Below are positions 1 through 5,404 of a stretch of 10,155 nt of DNA, in pieces. The stretch covers positions 1 through 10,155 of the forward strand of contig CASEPJ010000065.1 of NCBI GenBank assembly GCA_949289715.1, in the 5' to 3' direction. The notes under the pieces were generated by a model. That model worked only from the letters and a program-made list of their open reading frames with translations. It was not told where the DNA came from and searched no databases. Position numbers and translations under genes: made by a program. The stretch is from an uncultured Clostridia bacterium. GTDB taxonomy: Bacteria; Bacillota; Clostridia; Christensenellales; CASEPJ01. Positions within the stretch are counted from its first letter, which is position 1. The number at the start of each line of letters is the position of its first letter.

Positions 1-1322
1 AATTCGTCGGGTGCGCCTTTTGTGTACTGAACATAATTTCCCCCGATATTATGTATCGTCGACATCATTTTTCTCATAGAATCGAAGGGGGCTTCCGATA
101 CTCTCGGAGTTTCCTTCTCCATAATACTTTTATTAAGCCCTAATTTATATGCGTAATTTACCAATGCGCACTCTGTTGGTTCTCCTACGGCGTTAAAATT
201 TTCGTCCAATCTTGCATCGGAACATAAAGACATTGCTCTTGCAAGAAGTTTTTCGTCTTCTCCGTAATGTTCGACAACCGTCATTTTATTTTGAGTTAAT
301 GTTCCCGTTTTATCGGAACAGATAATTTCGGTACACCCTAAAGTTTCTACCGCTGTCAGTTTTCTTATAACCGCATTTCTTTTGGACATTTTGGTAACAC
401 CGATAGACAAAACTATGGTAACAACCGTAGCAAGTCCCTCCGGTATTGCGGCAACCGCAAGCGAAACAGCTATTAAAAAAGTATCTAAAATTATACTTCC
501 GTCAAGACTCCCCGCACGGAATAAAGAGAAGCCGAATATAAAAACGCATATTCCCAATACCAAGAAACTTAAAATTTTACTCAATTCGCTGAGCTTTTTC
601 TGCAGAGGAGTCTGCCCCTCTTGCGCCTGAGTCAAAGCCGTGGCAATTTTACCCATTTCGGTATTCATACCGGTTGCAACAATAACCGCTTTTCCTCTGC
701 CGTAAACAACGGTTGAACCCATATATACCATATTTTTACGGTCTCCCAAAGGAATGTCTTTGCCGGAGGAAATAAGTTTTTCAGAAGCTTTATTTACGGG
801 AACGGATTCTCCGGTAAGAGCGGATTCTTCCACTTTCATACTTGCGCATTCGATAATTCTTGCATCGGCAGGTACCGCATCTCCCGCTTCCAAAATAATC
901 ACATCGCCGACTGTAAGTTCGTGGCTTTTTATAACCTCGAGTTTACCGTCTCTAATAACTTTGGATGTTGCCGAAGTCATTTCCTGCAAAGCTTCTATTG
1001 CTTTTTCCGCCTTCGATTCCTGTACGACACCCAAAACGGCATTAATCAAAACCACAATTAAAATTATAAAAACATCCGCTAAAGATTCGTTGGAAATAAT
1101 TGAAGTGATGCCGGAAATAACGGCGGCCACTATCAAAATAATTATCATAGGATCGCTTAATTGTTTTAAAAATCTGACAATAAGAGGGGTTTTTTTACCT
1201 TTATCCAATTTATTTTCACCGAATTTTGCTATATTTGCTTCGGCTTTTATGGTAGTTAATCCCTCTTTACCGCTGCCGACATCGTCGAAAACTTCTTCGA
1301 TTGTTGACAAGTAATGTTTCAT
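1..1322 (-). CDS. P2A-type cation-transporting ATPase (Ca2+/Mn2+ class), N-terminal half, cut by window edge
   Basis: Read from the minus strand, the first 440 residues of a membrane P-type ATPase are visible. They begin MKHYLSTIEEVF and run off the window edge at KGAPDE in the nucleotide-binding domain. In order there are a cation-ATPase N-terminal segment, two membrane helices (about 55-110), the actuator domain with TGES (Glu172), two more helices with the P2A ion-site motif IPEGL (Glu295), and the phosphorylation motif CSDKTGTLT (Asp337). The nucleotide domain has the typical PFDSMRKMMS. Relatives are about 880-900 residues, so roughly half is missing, including the later ion-binding helices. 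The start is fixed by AGGAGG (plus 1328-1333), 5 nt before the ATG. The family exports Ca2+ or Mn2+ using ATP. The Mn2+-type riboswitch in the leader makes manganese export the more likely job; this is inference, because the protein half seen here does not separate the two ions. Confidence 0.93.
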   Translation of the reverse strand, partial: MKHYLSTIEEVFDDVGSGKEGLTTIKAEANIAKFGENKLDKGKKTPLIVRFLKQLSDPMIIILIVAAVISGITSIISNESLADVFIILIVVLINAVLGVVQESKAEKAIEALQEMTSATSKVIRDGKLEVIKSHELTVGDVIILEAGDAVPADARIIECASMKVEESALTGESVPVNKASEKLISSGKDIPLGDRKNMVYMGSTVVYGRGKAVIVATGMNTEMGKIATALTQAQEGQTPLQKKLSELSKILSFLVLGICVFIFGFSLFRAGSLDGSIILDTFLIAVSLAVAAIPEGLATVVTIVLSIGVTKMSKRNAVIRKLTAVETLGCTEIICSDKTGTLTQNKMTVVEHYGEDEKLLARAMSLCSDARLDENFNAVGEPTECALVNYAYKLGLNKSIMEKETPRVSEAPFDSMRKMMSTIHNIGGNYVQYTKGAPDE

Positions 1323-1333
1323 TTTTACCTCCT

Positions 1334-1368
1334 AAAAAAACAGACTTATGCAAAAACTGCATAAGTCT
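1334..1368 (-). terminator. Intrinsic terminator forming the expression platform of the riboswitch
   Basis: A perfect 11-bp stem (plus 1342-1352 with 1358-1368) with a 5-nt loop is followed, in the minus direction, by a G and seven T (1340-1334). It lies directly before the AGGAGG of the ATPase gene, so stopping here would leave only a short leader RNA. Its upstream arm shares the CUUA segment (about 1362-1365) needed to close the aptamer P1 helix, so the two folds exclude each other. This overlap is the usual mark of a transcriptional switch. Confidence 0.9.
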
Positions 1369-1443
1369 TGTCATTTAAAGTTAAACCAGGTTTTTAACCG
1401 TGTGTTGACTTAACTGCGATTTATCCGCTGACTACTCCCTTAA
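1362..1443 (-). ncRNA. yybP-ykoY family Mn2+ riboswitch aptamer
   Basis: The minus-strand leader contains the family's conserved pieces in order: UAAGGGAGUAG at the 5' end (plus 1432-1442), GUCAACACACGG, CCUGGUUUAAC, and CAAGACUUA at the 3' end. UAAG can pair with the final CUUA to make P1, and GUUAA/UUAAC plus the CCGUG-side pairing give the second helical leg. In known members the two legs dock and enclose Mn2+, and the lactococcal example also controls a P-type ATPase. The terminator overlaps P1's 3' strand, so ligand binding should block termination and turn the exporter on. One oddity is that the usual GGGGAGUAG appears here as GGGAGUAG, one G shorter. The match is by eye, not by covariance model. 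Confidence 0.85.
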
Positions 1444-1452
1444 TTTAAAATA

Positions 1453-1481
1453 AGTTTAACAAAATAAATTAATATAGTCAA
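1453..1481 (-). promoter_or_regulatory. Sigma-A-type promoter for the riboswitch/P2A ATPase transcript
   Basis: On the minus strand, TTGACT (plus 1476-1481) and TAAACT (1453-1458) are separated by exactly 17 bp. The predicted start near 1446 is a few bases before the riboswitch aptamer, as expected if the aptamer forms the 5' end of the RNA. Confidence 0.7.
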
Positions 1482-1539
1482 GTAAAATTTATATTATTAA
1501 TAAAGTACGACAAAAAATAACGTTTTAATTTAATTTTTT

Positions 1540-1596
1540 ATAAAATCCTTAAAATCTAAATTAAGATTTAAAATGTAATTGATTATAAGATTTTAT
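1540..1596 (-). repeat. Nested inverted repeat downstream of the aminotransferase, possible weak terminator
   Basis: ATAAAATC (1540-1547) pairs with GATTTTAT (1589-1596). Inside, AAATCT (1552-1557) pairs with AGATTT (1564-1569). The repeat begins 5 nt beyond the aminotransferase stop codon. It could close that transcript, but the stems are AT-only and no clean U-tract follows. The same ends (ATAAAATC ... GGATTTTAT) recur behind the subtilase gene. Confidence 0.3.
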
Positions 1597-1601
1597 TTAA
1601 A

Positions 1602-2807
1602 TTATGCTTTAGTGCGATATTCTTCAGCCAGCTTTTTAAATGAAGGCAAGGATCTTTCAATCATTTCCGTCGAAACGCAATAGGCAATTCTTACATAACC
1701 GTGACAGCCGAAATCATCCCCCGGGACTAACAGAAGTTCATATTTTTTTGCCGTTTCGCAAAACTTTTTGGCATCGTCTTCCAACGCTTTGACAAAAAGA
1801 TAAAAAGCACCCGAAGGTTTTACACATTCGTACCCGTAATTTTTTAATGCGTTATATAAAATATCTCTGTTTTTTGCATAAATTGAAATATCCGAAGTTT
1901 CCCCGAGGCAACCGGCTATTAATCTTTGAAATAAAACGGGTGCGCAAACATACCCGAGTGCTCTGCCGGCACCGCATATTGAAGCATAAACTTCTTTGTT
2001 TAATTTCATTTTCGGTGATACGGCAATATAACCTATTCTTTCTCCGGGCAGAGAAAGACTTTTTGAAAAAGAATAACACACTATCGAATCGTCATAATAA
2101 TTTGTAATATAAGGTACTTCTTCATTGCCGTAAACCAATTCTCTATAAGGTTCGTCGGTAATTAAAAATATATGTCTGTCATACAATTCGGACTTTTCTC
2201 TCAAAATATTACTAAGCTCTTCTATCGTCTTTGCAGAATAAACTGCTCCACTAGGATTATTGGGCGAATTTATGATAACCGCTTTAGTATTTTCGTTGAT
2301 TGTTTCGGCAAATTTTTTTAAATCCAAAGAAAAATCATCATTGGGAGGGATAATTTTCAACACGCCGCCAGAAGCCTCTACAAAAACTTTATATTCTGTA
2401 AAGTATGGAGCAAAAGTTATAACTTCTTCCCCGCTATTTAAAAGCGCCCTTAATGATATAGTAAGCGATGCCGCCGCCCCGCAAGTCATATATATATTGT
2501 CTGCCGTCATTTCGGCATTATAGGTCGAAGTTATGTACGATGCAATTTTTTGTCTAACCTGCAAATCTCCCTGTGCGGAACTATACCCGTGCAAAACAAC
2601 CGGATCGGTATTGGAAATAATGTCTATCAATTTTTTCTTAACATTTTCCGGAGCGGGTACACTGGGATTGCCTATAGAAAAATCAAAAACATTTTCTTTC
2701 CCTATTTTTTCGCTTCTGATTTTCGCATATTCGAAAATTTCCCTTATTACCGAACGGGTACTGCCTAATTTAAATGAGACTTCGTTGAAATTTTTATTGT
2801 ATTCCAT
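1602..2807 (-). CDS. Class I/II pyridoxal-phosphate aminotransferase
   Basis: This 401-residue soluble enzyme belongs to the aspartate-aminotransferase fold (fold type I). The PLP-binding signature is complete: the SPNNPSG motif with Asn184, Asp218 in ITDEPYREL (contacts the pyridine nitrogen), Schiff-base Lys249 in SFSKSLSLPGERIGY, and carboxylate-binding Arg373 in YVRIAY. Length is normal for the family and no break is seen. The reaction is transfer of an amino group between an amino acid and a 2-oxo acid, probably with glutamate/2-oxoglutarate as one pair. The sequence does not fix the other substrate; aspartate-, alanine- and aromatic-type enzymes look alike at this level. The ATG at 2807 is preceded by GAGGG (2813-2817) at 5 nt. 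The gene has its own promoter and is flanked by probable terminators, so it looks monocistronic. Confidence 0.93.
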   Translation of the reverse strand: MEYNKNFNEVSFKLGSTRSVIREIFEYAKIRSEKIGKENVFDFSIGNPSVPAPENVKKKLIDIISNTDPVVLHGYSSAQGDLQVRQKIASYITSTYNAEMTADNIYMTCGAAASLTISLRALLNSGEEVITFAPYFTEYKVFVEASGGVLKIIPPNDDFSLDLKKFAETINENTKAVIINSPNNPSGAVYSAKTIEELSNILREKSELYDRHIFLITDEPYRELVYGNEEVPYITNYYDDSIVCYSFSKSLSLPGERIGYIAVSPKMKLNKEVYASICGAGRALGYVCAPVLFQRLIAGCLGETSDISIYAKNRDILYNALKNYGYECVKPSGAFYLFVKALEDDAKKFCETAKKYELLLVPGDDFGCHGYVRIAYCVSTEMIERSLPSFKKLAEEYRTKA

Positions 2808-2836
2808 AATAACCCTCGTAAAAAAACGTTTTTATT

Positions 2837-2865
2837 ATTTTACTACAAACTATAAAAATTGTAAA
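2837..2865 (-). promoter_or_regulatory. Promoter of the aminotransferase gene
   Basis: On the minus strand, TTTACA (plus 2860-2865) and TAAAAT (2837-2842) have a 17-bp spacer. The predicted start near 2830 leaves a leader of about 23 nt that includes the GAGGG ribosome binding site. Confidence 0.6.
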
Positions 2866-2902
2866 TTACTTTATATAAAAAATAATATTAATACGAATAA
2901 AT

Positions 2903-2925
2903 AAAAAACCCAATTATAATGGGTT
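2903..2925 (-). terminator. Intrinsic terminator between the XRE regulator and the aminotransferase
   Basis: In the minus direction AACCCA (plus 2920-2925) pairs with TGGGTT (2907-2912) around a 7-nt loop, and a run of six T's (2903-2908) overlaps and follows the stem. It lies about 110 nt after the regulator's stop codon and just before the aminotransferase promoter, separating the two units. The stem is short (6 bp). Confidence 0.6.
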
Positions 2926-3035
2926 ATAAAAAATTAATTTTAAATTTTTAAATTTTTTTAAATGTATTTATAAAAACACTATTTTTTTAAAAAATGGTTT
3001 TTTGAATTTTAATTTTTTAAAAAAACAAATGTATA

Positions 3036-3227
3036 TTATTTATCCAACAACTGCTCATATGTTACATTGAGTATTTTTTTCAATTTTTTTACCGCACTTA
3101 CGCTCGGAAAAGAATATCCACTTTCCCAATGACTGATTGTTTTAGTACTGACGTTCATTTTTTGCGCCAATTGTTTTTGCGTCATACGGTTTCTTAATCT
3201 TAAATTTTTTAAATTATCGGAAAACAT
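3036..3227 (-). CDS. Small XRE/HTH_3-family DNA-binding regulator
   Basis: This 63-residue protein is almost only a Cro/C1-type helix-turn-helix domain (about residues 5-59). MTQKQLAQKMNVSTKTISHW gives helices 2 and 3, and ESGYSFPS is the typical turn before helix 4. No sensor, dimerisation or toxin-like domain follows, so any effector site must lie elsewhere or be absent. It probably binds DNA as a dimer and represses; target and signal are unknown. The ATG at 3227 follows an AAGGAAA-type ribosome binding site (around 3235-3240). There is no toxin or protease gene in the same transcript, and the gene stands between a terminator and a roughly 300-bp upstream gap. A 7-bp inverted repeat over its likely promoter suggests autoregulation. 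It could be an antitoxin relic or a remnant of a mobile element, but nothing else of either is visible. Confidence 0.88.
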   Translation of the reverse strand: MFSDNLKNLRLRNRMTQKQLAQKMNVSTKTISHWESGYSFPSVSAVKKLKKILNVTYEQLLDK

Positions 3228-3252
3228 ACTAATTTCCTTTTTTTTAAATATT

Positions 3253-3267
3253 TATATTAATAATATA
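3253..3267. promoter_or_regulatory. 15-bp palindrome, candidate operator of the XRE regulator
   Basis: TATATTA (3253-3259) and TAATATA (3261-3267) form a perfect inverted repeat around one base, 26 nt upstream of the regulator's ATG and overlapping its putative -10. Small XRE repressors commonly bind such short palindromes in their own promoters. The surroundings are very AT-rich, so chance is a real alternative. Confidence 0.35.
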
Positions 3268-3289
3268 CAATCAGCGTTATTTTAAACAA
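3262..3289 (-). promoter_or_regulatory. Possible promoter of the XRE regulator
   Basis: On the minus strand, TTGTTT (plus 3284-3289) and TATATT (3262-3267) have a 16-bp spacer; TATTAT two bases further on is an alternative. The rest of the 300-bp gap between the regulator and the subtilase (3228-3527) is AT-rich and shows no further gene, only the inverted repeat at 3435-3500. Confidence 0.35.
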
Positions 3290-3434
3290 AAAATCATAAA
3301 AAAATTATTTTTAAGAGATTTTGTTCATAAAAATTAATAAAAAAGCGGTACTTTGTTTATATAATAATTAATTTTAAAATGCAATGATTTTACACGTTAA
3401 CATATAAATTATGATTTAATTAAGATAAAACAAA

Positions 3435-3500
3435 AATATAAAATCCTTTTAACTTAATAATTTAAAAATCTAACATAAATTACAATCCGGATTTTATATT
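3435..3500 (-). terminator. 12-bp inverted repeat with T-run downstream of the subtilase, probable terminator
   Basis: AATATAAAATCC (3435-3446) is the exact reverse complement of GGATTTTATATT (3489-3500), with 42 nt between. In the minus direction the second arm runs into TTTTTGTTTT-like sequence, so it could end the operon that stops at 3528. The large loop is unusual for an intrinsic terminator, and its ends resemble the inverted repeat behind the aminotransferase (1540-1596). It may instead be a small repeat or RNA-processing element. Confidence 0.4.
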
Positions 3501-3527
3501 ATTAGTAAAATTTTATTGAATAAATCA

Positions 3528-4649
3528 TTAATTAAAATTGATTTCTCCGCTCCCCTCAGCATATATATCACCGCTAAGTTTTTCGCAATAATTTTTTATT
3601 ATTGCCTTAACGGTATCGGGAGGAATTTGAGGAAAACGCTGAATTATCAAAGCAACCATTCCCGCAACCACCGGTGCAGATACGGACGTTCCGCTTTTTG
3701 TAACATATATTTTATCCGTTCCCAAAGAAATTATGTCAACGCCGGGTGCAACGCAATCGGGTTTGAAAATATAATTTTCGCCGCTTCCTCTACTTGAAAA
3801 AGATGCGACCGAATGATTTTTAATTCTTATACTGTTATGATGGTTTGAAGCCCCTACGGTAATAATATATGGATTGATTCCAGGTGACTTTATAGTATTA
3901 TAGCCGCTGCCGGAATTGCCTGCGCTTGCAACTACCGTAATACCCTGTCTCCAAAGAGCTTCCGCAGCTTTTGAAAGAGGATCGTTAATGCCTAAAGGGT
4001 CTGACCCGAAACTCATATTTACGACTTTTATATTATATAAATTTTTATTTTCTATAATCCATTCAACCGCATCTAAAATATCGGATGTCGAAGCAACTCC
4101 TTTATAATCCAACGCTTTCAACACAATTAAATTGCAATCGGGCGCCATTCCTCTGTACCTGCCGCCGCTGCAAAAACCGTTGCCACATAAAACGCCGCAT
4201 ACAAAAGTGCCGTGCCCGTTATCATCGTAATAATAATCTTTTCCATTGACAAAATCTTTAAAACAGACTAGTCTTTTAAAAGGAGAAAATAAATCCAAAT
4301 GGCTGCTTATTCCGGTATCTATCACTGCAACGGTAACTCCCTTACCTGTAAATCCGTTTTCGGTAAAGGAAGGAATCCCAACAATCTCTCTGGTTAATTC
4401 CGTCATGGCGAAAACTTCGGCATCGGGCATAACAAAATTAACCGATACGTCAAAATTCAGGTCGCTAATTTGCACACCCGAACACTCGCAATAAACTGCA
4501 TTCAAATAAGGATAACTTTTTTTTACCGAGTAACCTTTGTCTTTAAGCTTTTTCGCACAAAAGGATAAATCGTTTGCATACACAAGAACTTTCTCCCTCC
4601 CGCCTGCAAAAATTCTCGGCAAAAGATTTTTATGTATTTTATTTGTCAT
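3528..4649 (-). CDS. Subtilisin-like serine protease (S8 family), no signal peptide
   Basis: This is a 373-residue subtilase with all catalytic positions in place: Asp111 in VAVIDTG, His146 in NGHGTFVCG, oxyanion Asn245 in ASAGNSGS, and Ser322 in SGTSVSAPVVAG. The catalytic domain runs from about residue 90 to the end. Residues 1-85 have a beta/alpha pattern that could be a short intramolecular-chaperone (I9-like) segment, but no conserved motif proves it. There is no signal peptide or membrane anchor, so it resembles the intracellular AprX-like group rather than secreted subtilisins. Six or so cysteines are unusual for secreted subtilisins and also fit a reducing cytoplasm. It is the second gene of an operon: its ATG overlaps the TGA of the small Cys protein by 4 bp (4646-4649), implying coupled translation and a shared task. 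The substrate is unknown; the upstream or divergent small protein is a candidate. Confidence 0.95.
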   Translation of the reverse strand: MTNKIHKNLLPRIFAGGREKVLVYANDLSFCAKKLKDKGYSVKKSYPYLNAVYCECSGVQISDLNFDVSVNFVMPDAEVFAMTELTREIVGIPSFTENGFTGKGVTVAVIDTGISSHLDLFSPFKRLVCFKDFVNGKDYYYDDNGHGTFVCGVLCGNGFCSGGRYRGMAPDCNLIVLKALDYKGVASTSDILDAVEWIIENKNLYNIKVVNMSFGSDPLGINDPLSKAAEALWRQGITVVASAGNSGSGYNTIKSPGINPYIITVGASNHHNSIRIKNHSVASFSSRGSGENYIFKPDCVAPGVDIISLGTDKIYVTKSGTSVSAPVVAGMVALIIQRFPQIPPDTVKAIIKNYCEKLSGDIYAEGSGEINFN

Positions 4650-4969
4650 TCTTTGATTTTGCCTAAAATATCCTTTAATTTTTCTTTTTGTTCTGCGTTT
4701 AACATGGGGGTAATGGCATTGGCAAAACTGTTTATCTGCCCGTTATCAAGGCTGCCCTTTGCTTTTTCCTGTCTAACGATTCGAAAAATATCAGACATTA
4801 TTTCGCTTTCGCTTTTTCCCTGATAACTCTTTGCAATATCTTCGATTTTTTTTACATCTTCAGGATTGGAATTTTTTATTTTCTGATAATCGTCCTGCGA
4901 AAAATTGTTACAGTCCGGTTTTTTATTACATTCTTTGCCACATTCTTTTTTATAATCTCGTATAGACAT
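4646..4969 (-). CDS. Small hydrophilic Cys-containing protein of unknown function, operon partner of the subtilase
   Basis: I do not recognise this 107-residue protein. The frame stays open upstream to 5020, but the ATG at 4969 is chosen because GGAGG (4977-4981) sits 7 nt before it and the upstream part would overlap the promoter. The N-terminus holds three cysteines close together (C10, C14, C20 in KECGKECNKKPDC), which could bind a metal or form disulfides. The rest is charged and predicted helical, ending in a segment around NGQINSFANAITPMLN and a Lys/Glu-rich tail. There is no signal peptide or membrane segment. The stop codon overlaps the subtilase ATG by 4 bp. Possible roles are substrate, adaptor or inhibitor of the protease, but these are guesses from linkage. 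The coding call rests on the ribosome binding site, the coupled overlap and the non-biased composition. Confidence 0.82.
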   Translation of the reverse strand: MSIRDYKKECGKECNKKPDCNNFSQDDYQKIKNSNPEDVKKIEDIAKSYQGKSESEIMSDIFRIVRQEKAKGSLDNGQINSFANAITPMLNAEQKEKLKDILGKIKE

Positions 4970-5003
4970 TGCTAAACCTCCGCTAAAAATTAAATATGCT
5001 TTA

Positions 5004-5027
5004 ATATTATATGCAGACATATAATAT
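5004..5027. promoter_or_regulatory. 24-bp palindrome with outward -10 boxes between divergent genes
   Basis: ATATTATATG (5004-5013) and CATATAATAT (5018-5027) are perfect 10-bp arms around CAGA. Each arm reads CATATAATAT outward, giving a TATAAT for the plus gene (5020-5025) and for the minus operon (plus 5006-5011). No good -35 box is seen on either side, so transcription probably needs an activator or an alternative sigma factor. The -35 region of each unit would lie across the other's -10, so the two promoters would compete or be co-regulated. The CATANNNTA pattern resembles mother-cell sigma-K -10 elements, but I see no supporting -35. Confidence 0.55.
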
Positions 5028-5052
5028 AATGATTATAAACGGAGAAATTTTT

Positions 5053-5385
5053 ATGAATATAGAATTATTAATGAATCTGCTAAAAAACATGGGAAATTTC
5101 GGCAATAATACAAACATATTTAACAACACAAACAATTTCGAAAACAATAATTTGAATTTGGAAATGCTATTAAAAAATTTTATGCAGGATAAATTCGATA
5201 AAAACTCGATGAATTTCTTTTCGCTGTTGTTAAATTTAATGAATACAAATAAAAAACCCGCTTTAAACAAGCAGGTTTCAATTAACGACGATTCCGCAAA
5301 AAAATACAATATTGAAAAAATATCCGGCAGCGACATTGCGCTTAAAATAGAAAGATATATGAATTCGAAAAAAAATAACAAATAG
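5053..5385 (+). CDS. Asn-rich small protein of unknown function, divergent from the subtilase operon
   Basis: I do not recognise this 110-residue protein, the only plus-strand gene. The frame is open from 5011, but the ATG at 5053 is preferred because GGAG (5041-5044) lies 8 nt before it. The first half is very Asn-rich with scattered Leu and Phe (27 of 110 residues are Asn by my count; NNTNIFNNTNNF-type repeats around residues 17-35). A hydrophobic helix-like stretch NFFSLLLNLM follows, then a charged tail ending SKKNNK. There is no signal peptide and no clear membrane span. Asn-rich, low-complexity composition suggests a flexible or self-associating protein such as a coat, matrix or adhesion component, but this is speculation. 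The stop TAG lies inside a bidirectional terminator shared with typA. The opposite-strand frame here is Phe/Leu-rich without a ribosome binding site, so the plus reading is the better one. Confidence 0.72.
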   Translation: MNIELLMNLLKNMGNFGNNTNIFNNTNNFENNNLNLEMLLKNFMQDKFDKNSMNFFSLLLNLMNTNKKPALNKQVSINDDSAKKYNIEKISGSDIALKIERYMNSKKNNK

Positions 5386-5404
5386 TTTTAGTTGCTATTT
5401 TTTT
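5367..5404. terminator. Bidirectional terminator between the convergent Asn-rich gene and typA
   Basis: AAATAG (5380-5385) pairs with CTATTT (5395-5400) around a 9-nt loop. On the plus strand seven T's follow (5398-5404); on the minus strand GTTA and eight T's follow (5379-5368). The TAG of the Asn-rich gene is inside the left arm and the TAA of typA (5388-5390) is in the loop, so one hairpin serves both genes. The stem is short. Confidence 0.65.

Noticed and set aside
754..1314. Plus-strand open frame opposite the P2A ATPase
   Set aside because: The minus frame carries all P-type ATPase motifs; this frame is a shadow.
4970..5020. Upstream extension of the Cys-containing protein to an ATG at 5020
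   Set aside because: The added 17 residues have no ribosome binding site and cover the palindrome and predicted promoter; the GGAGG favours the ATG at 4969.
5018..5028. A sporulation sigma-K or sigma-E promoter for the divergent module
   Set aside because: The -10-like pattern fits, but no matching -35 at the right distance was found on either strand, so it is kept only as a possibility.
5007..5381. Minus-strand open frame rich in Phe, Leu and Ile opposite the Asn-rich gene, resembling a membrane protein
   Set aside because: It would start at TTG without a ribosome binding site, its hydrophobic bias is what antisense of AAT/AAA-rich coding gives, and it would run into the divergent promoter region.
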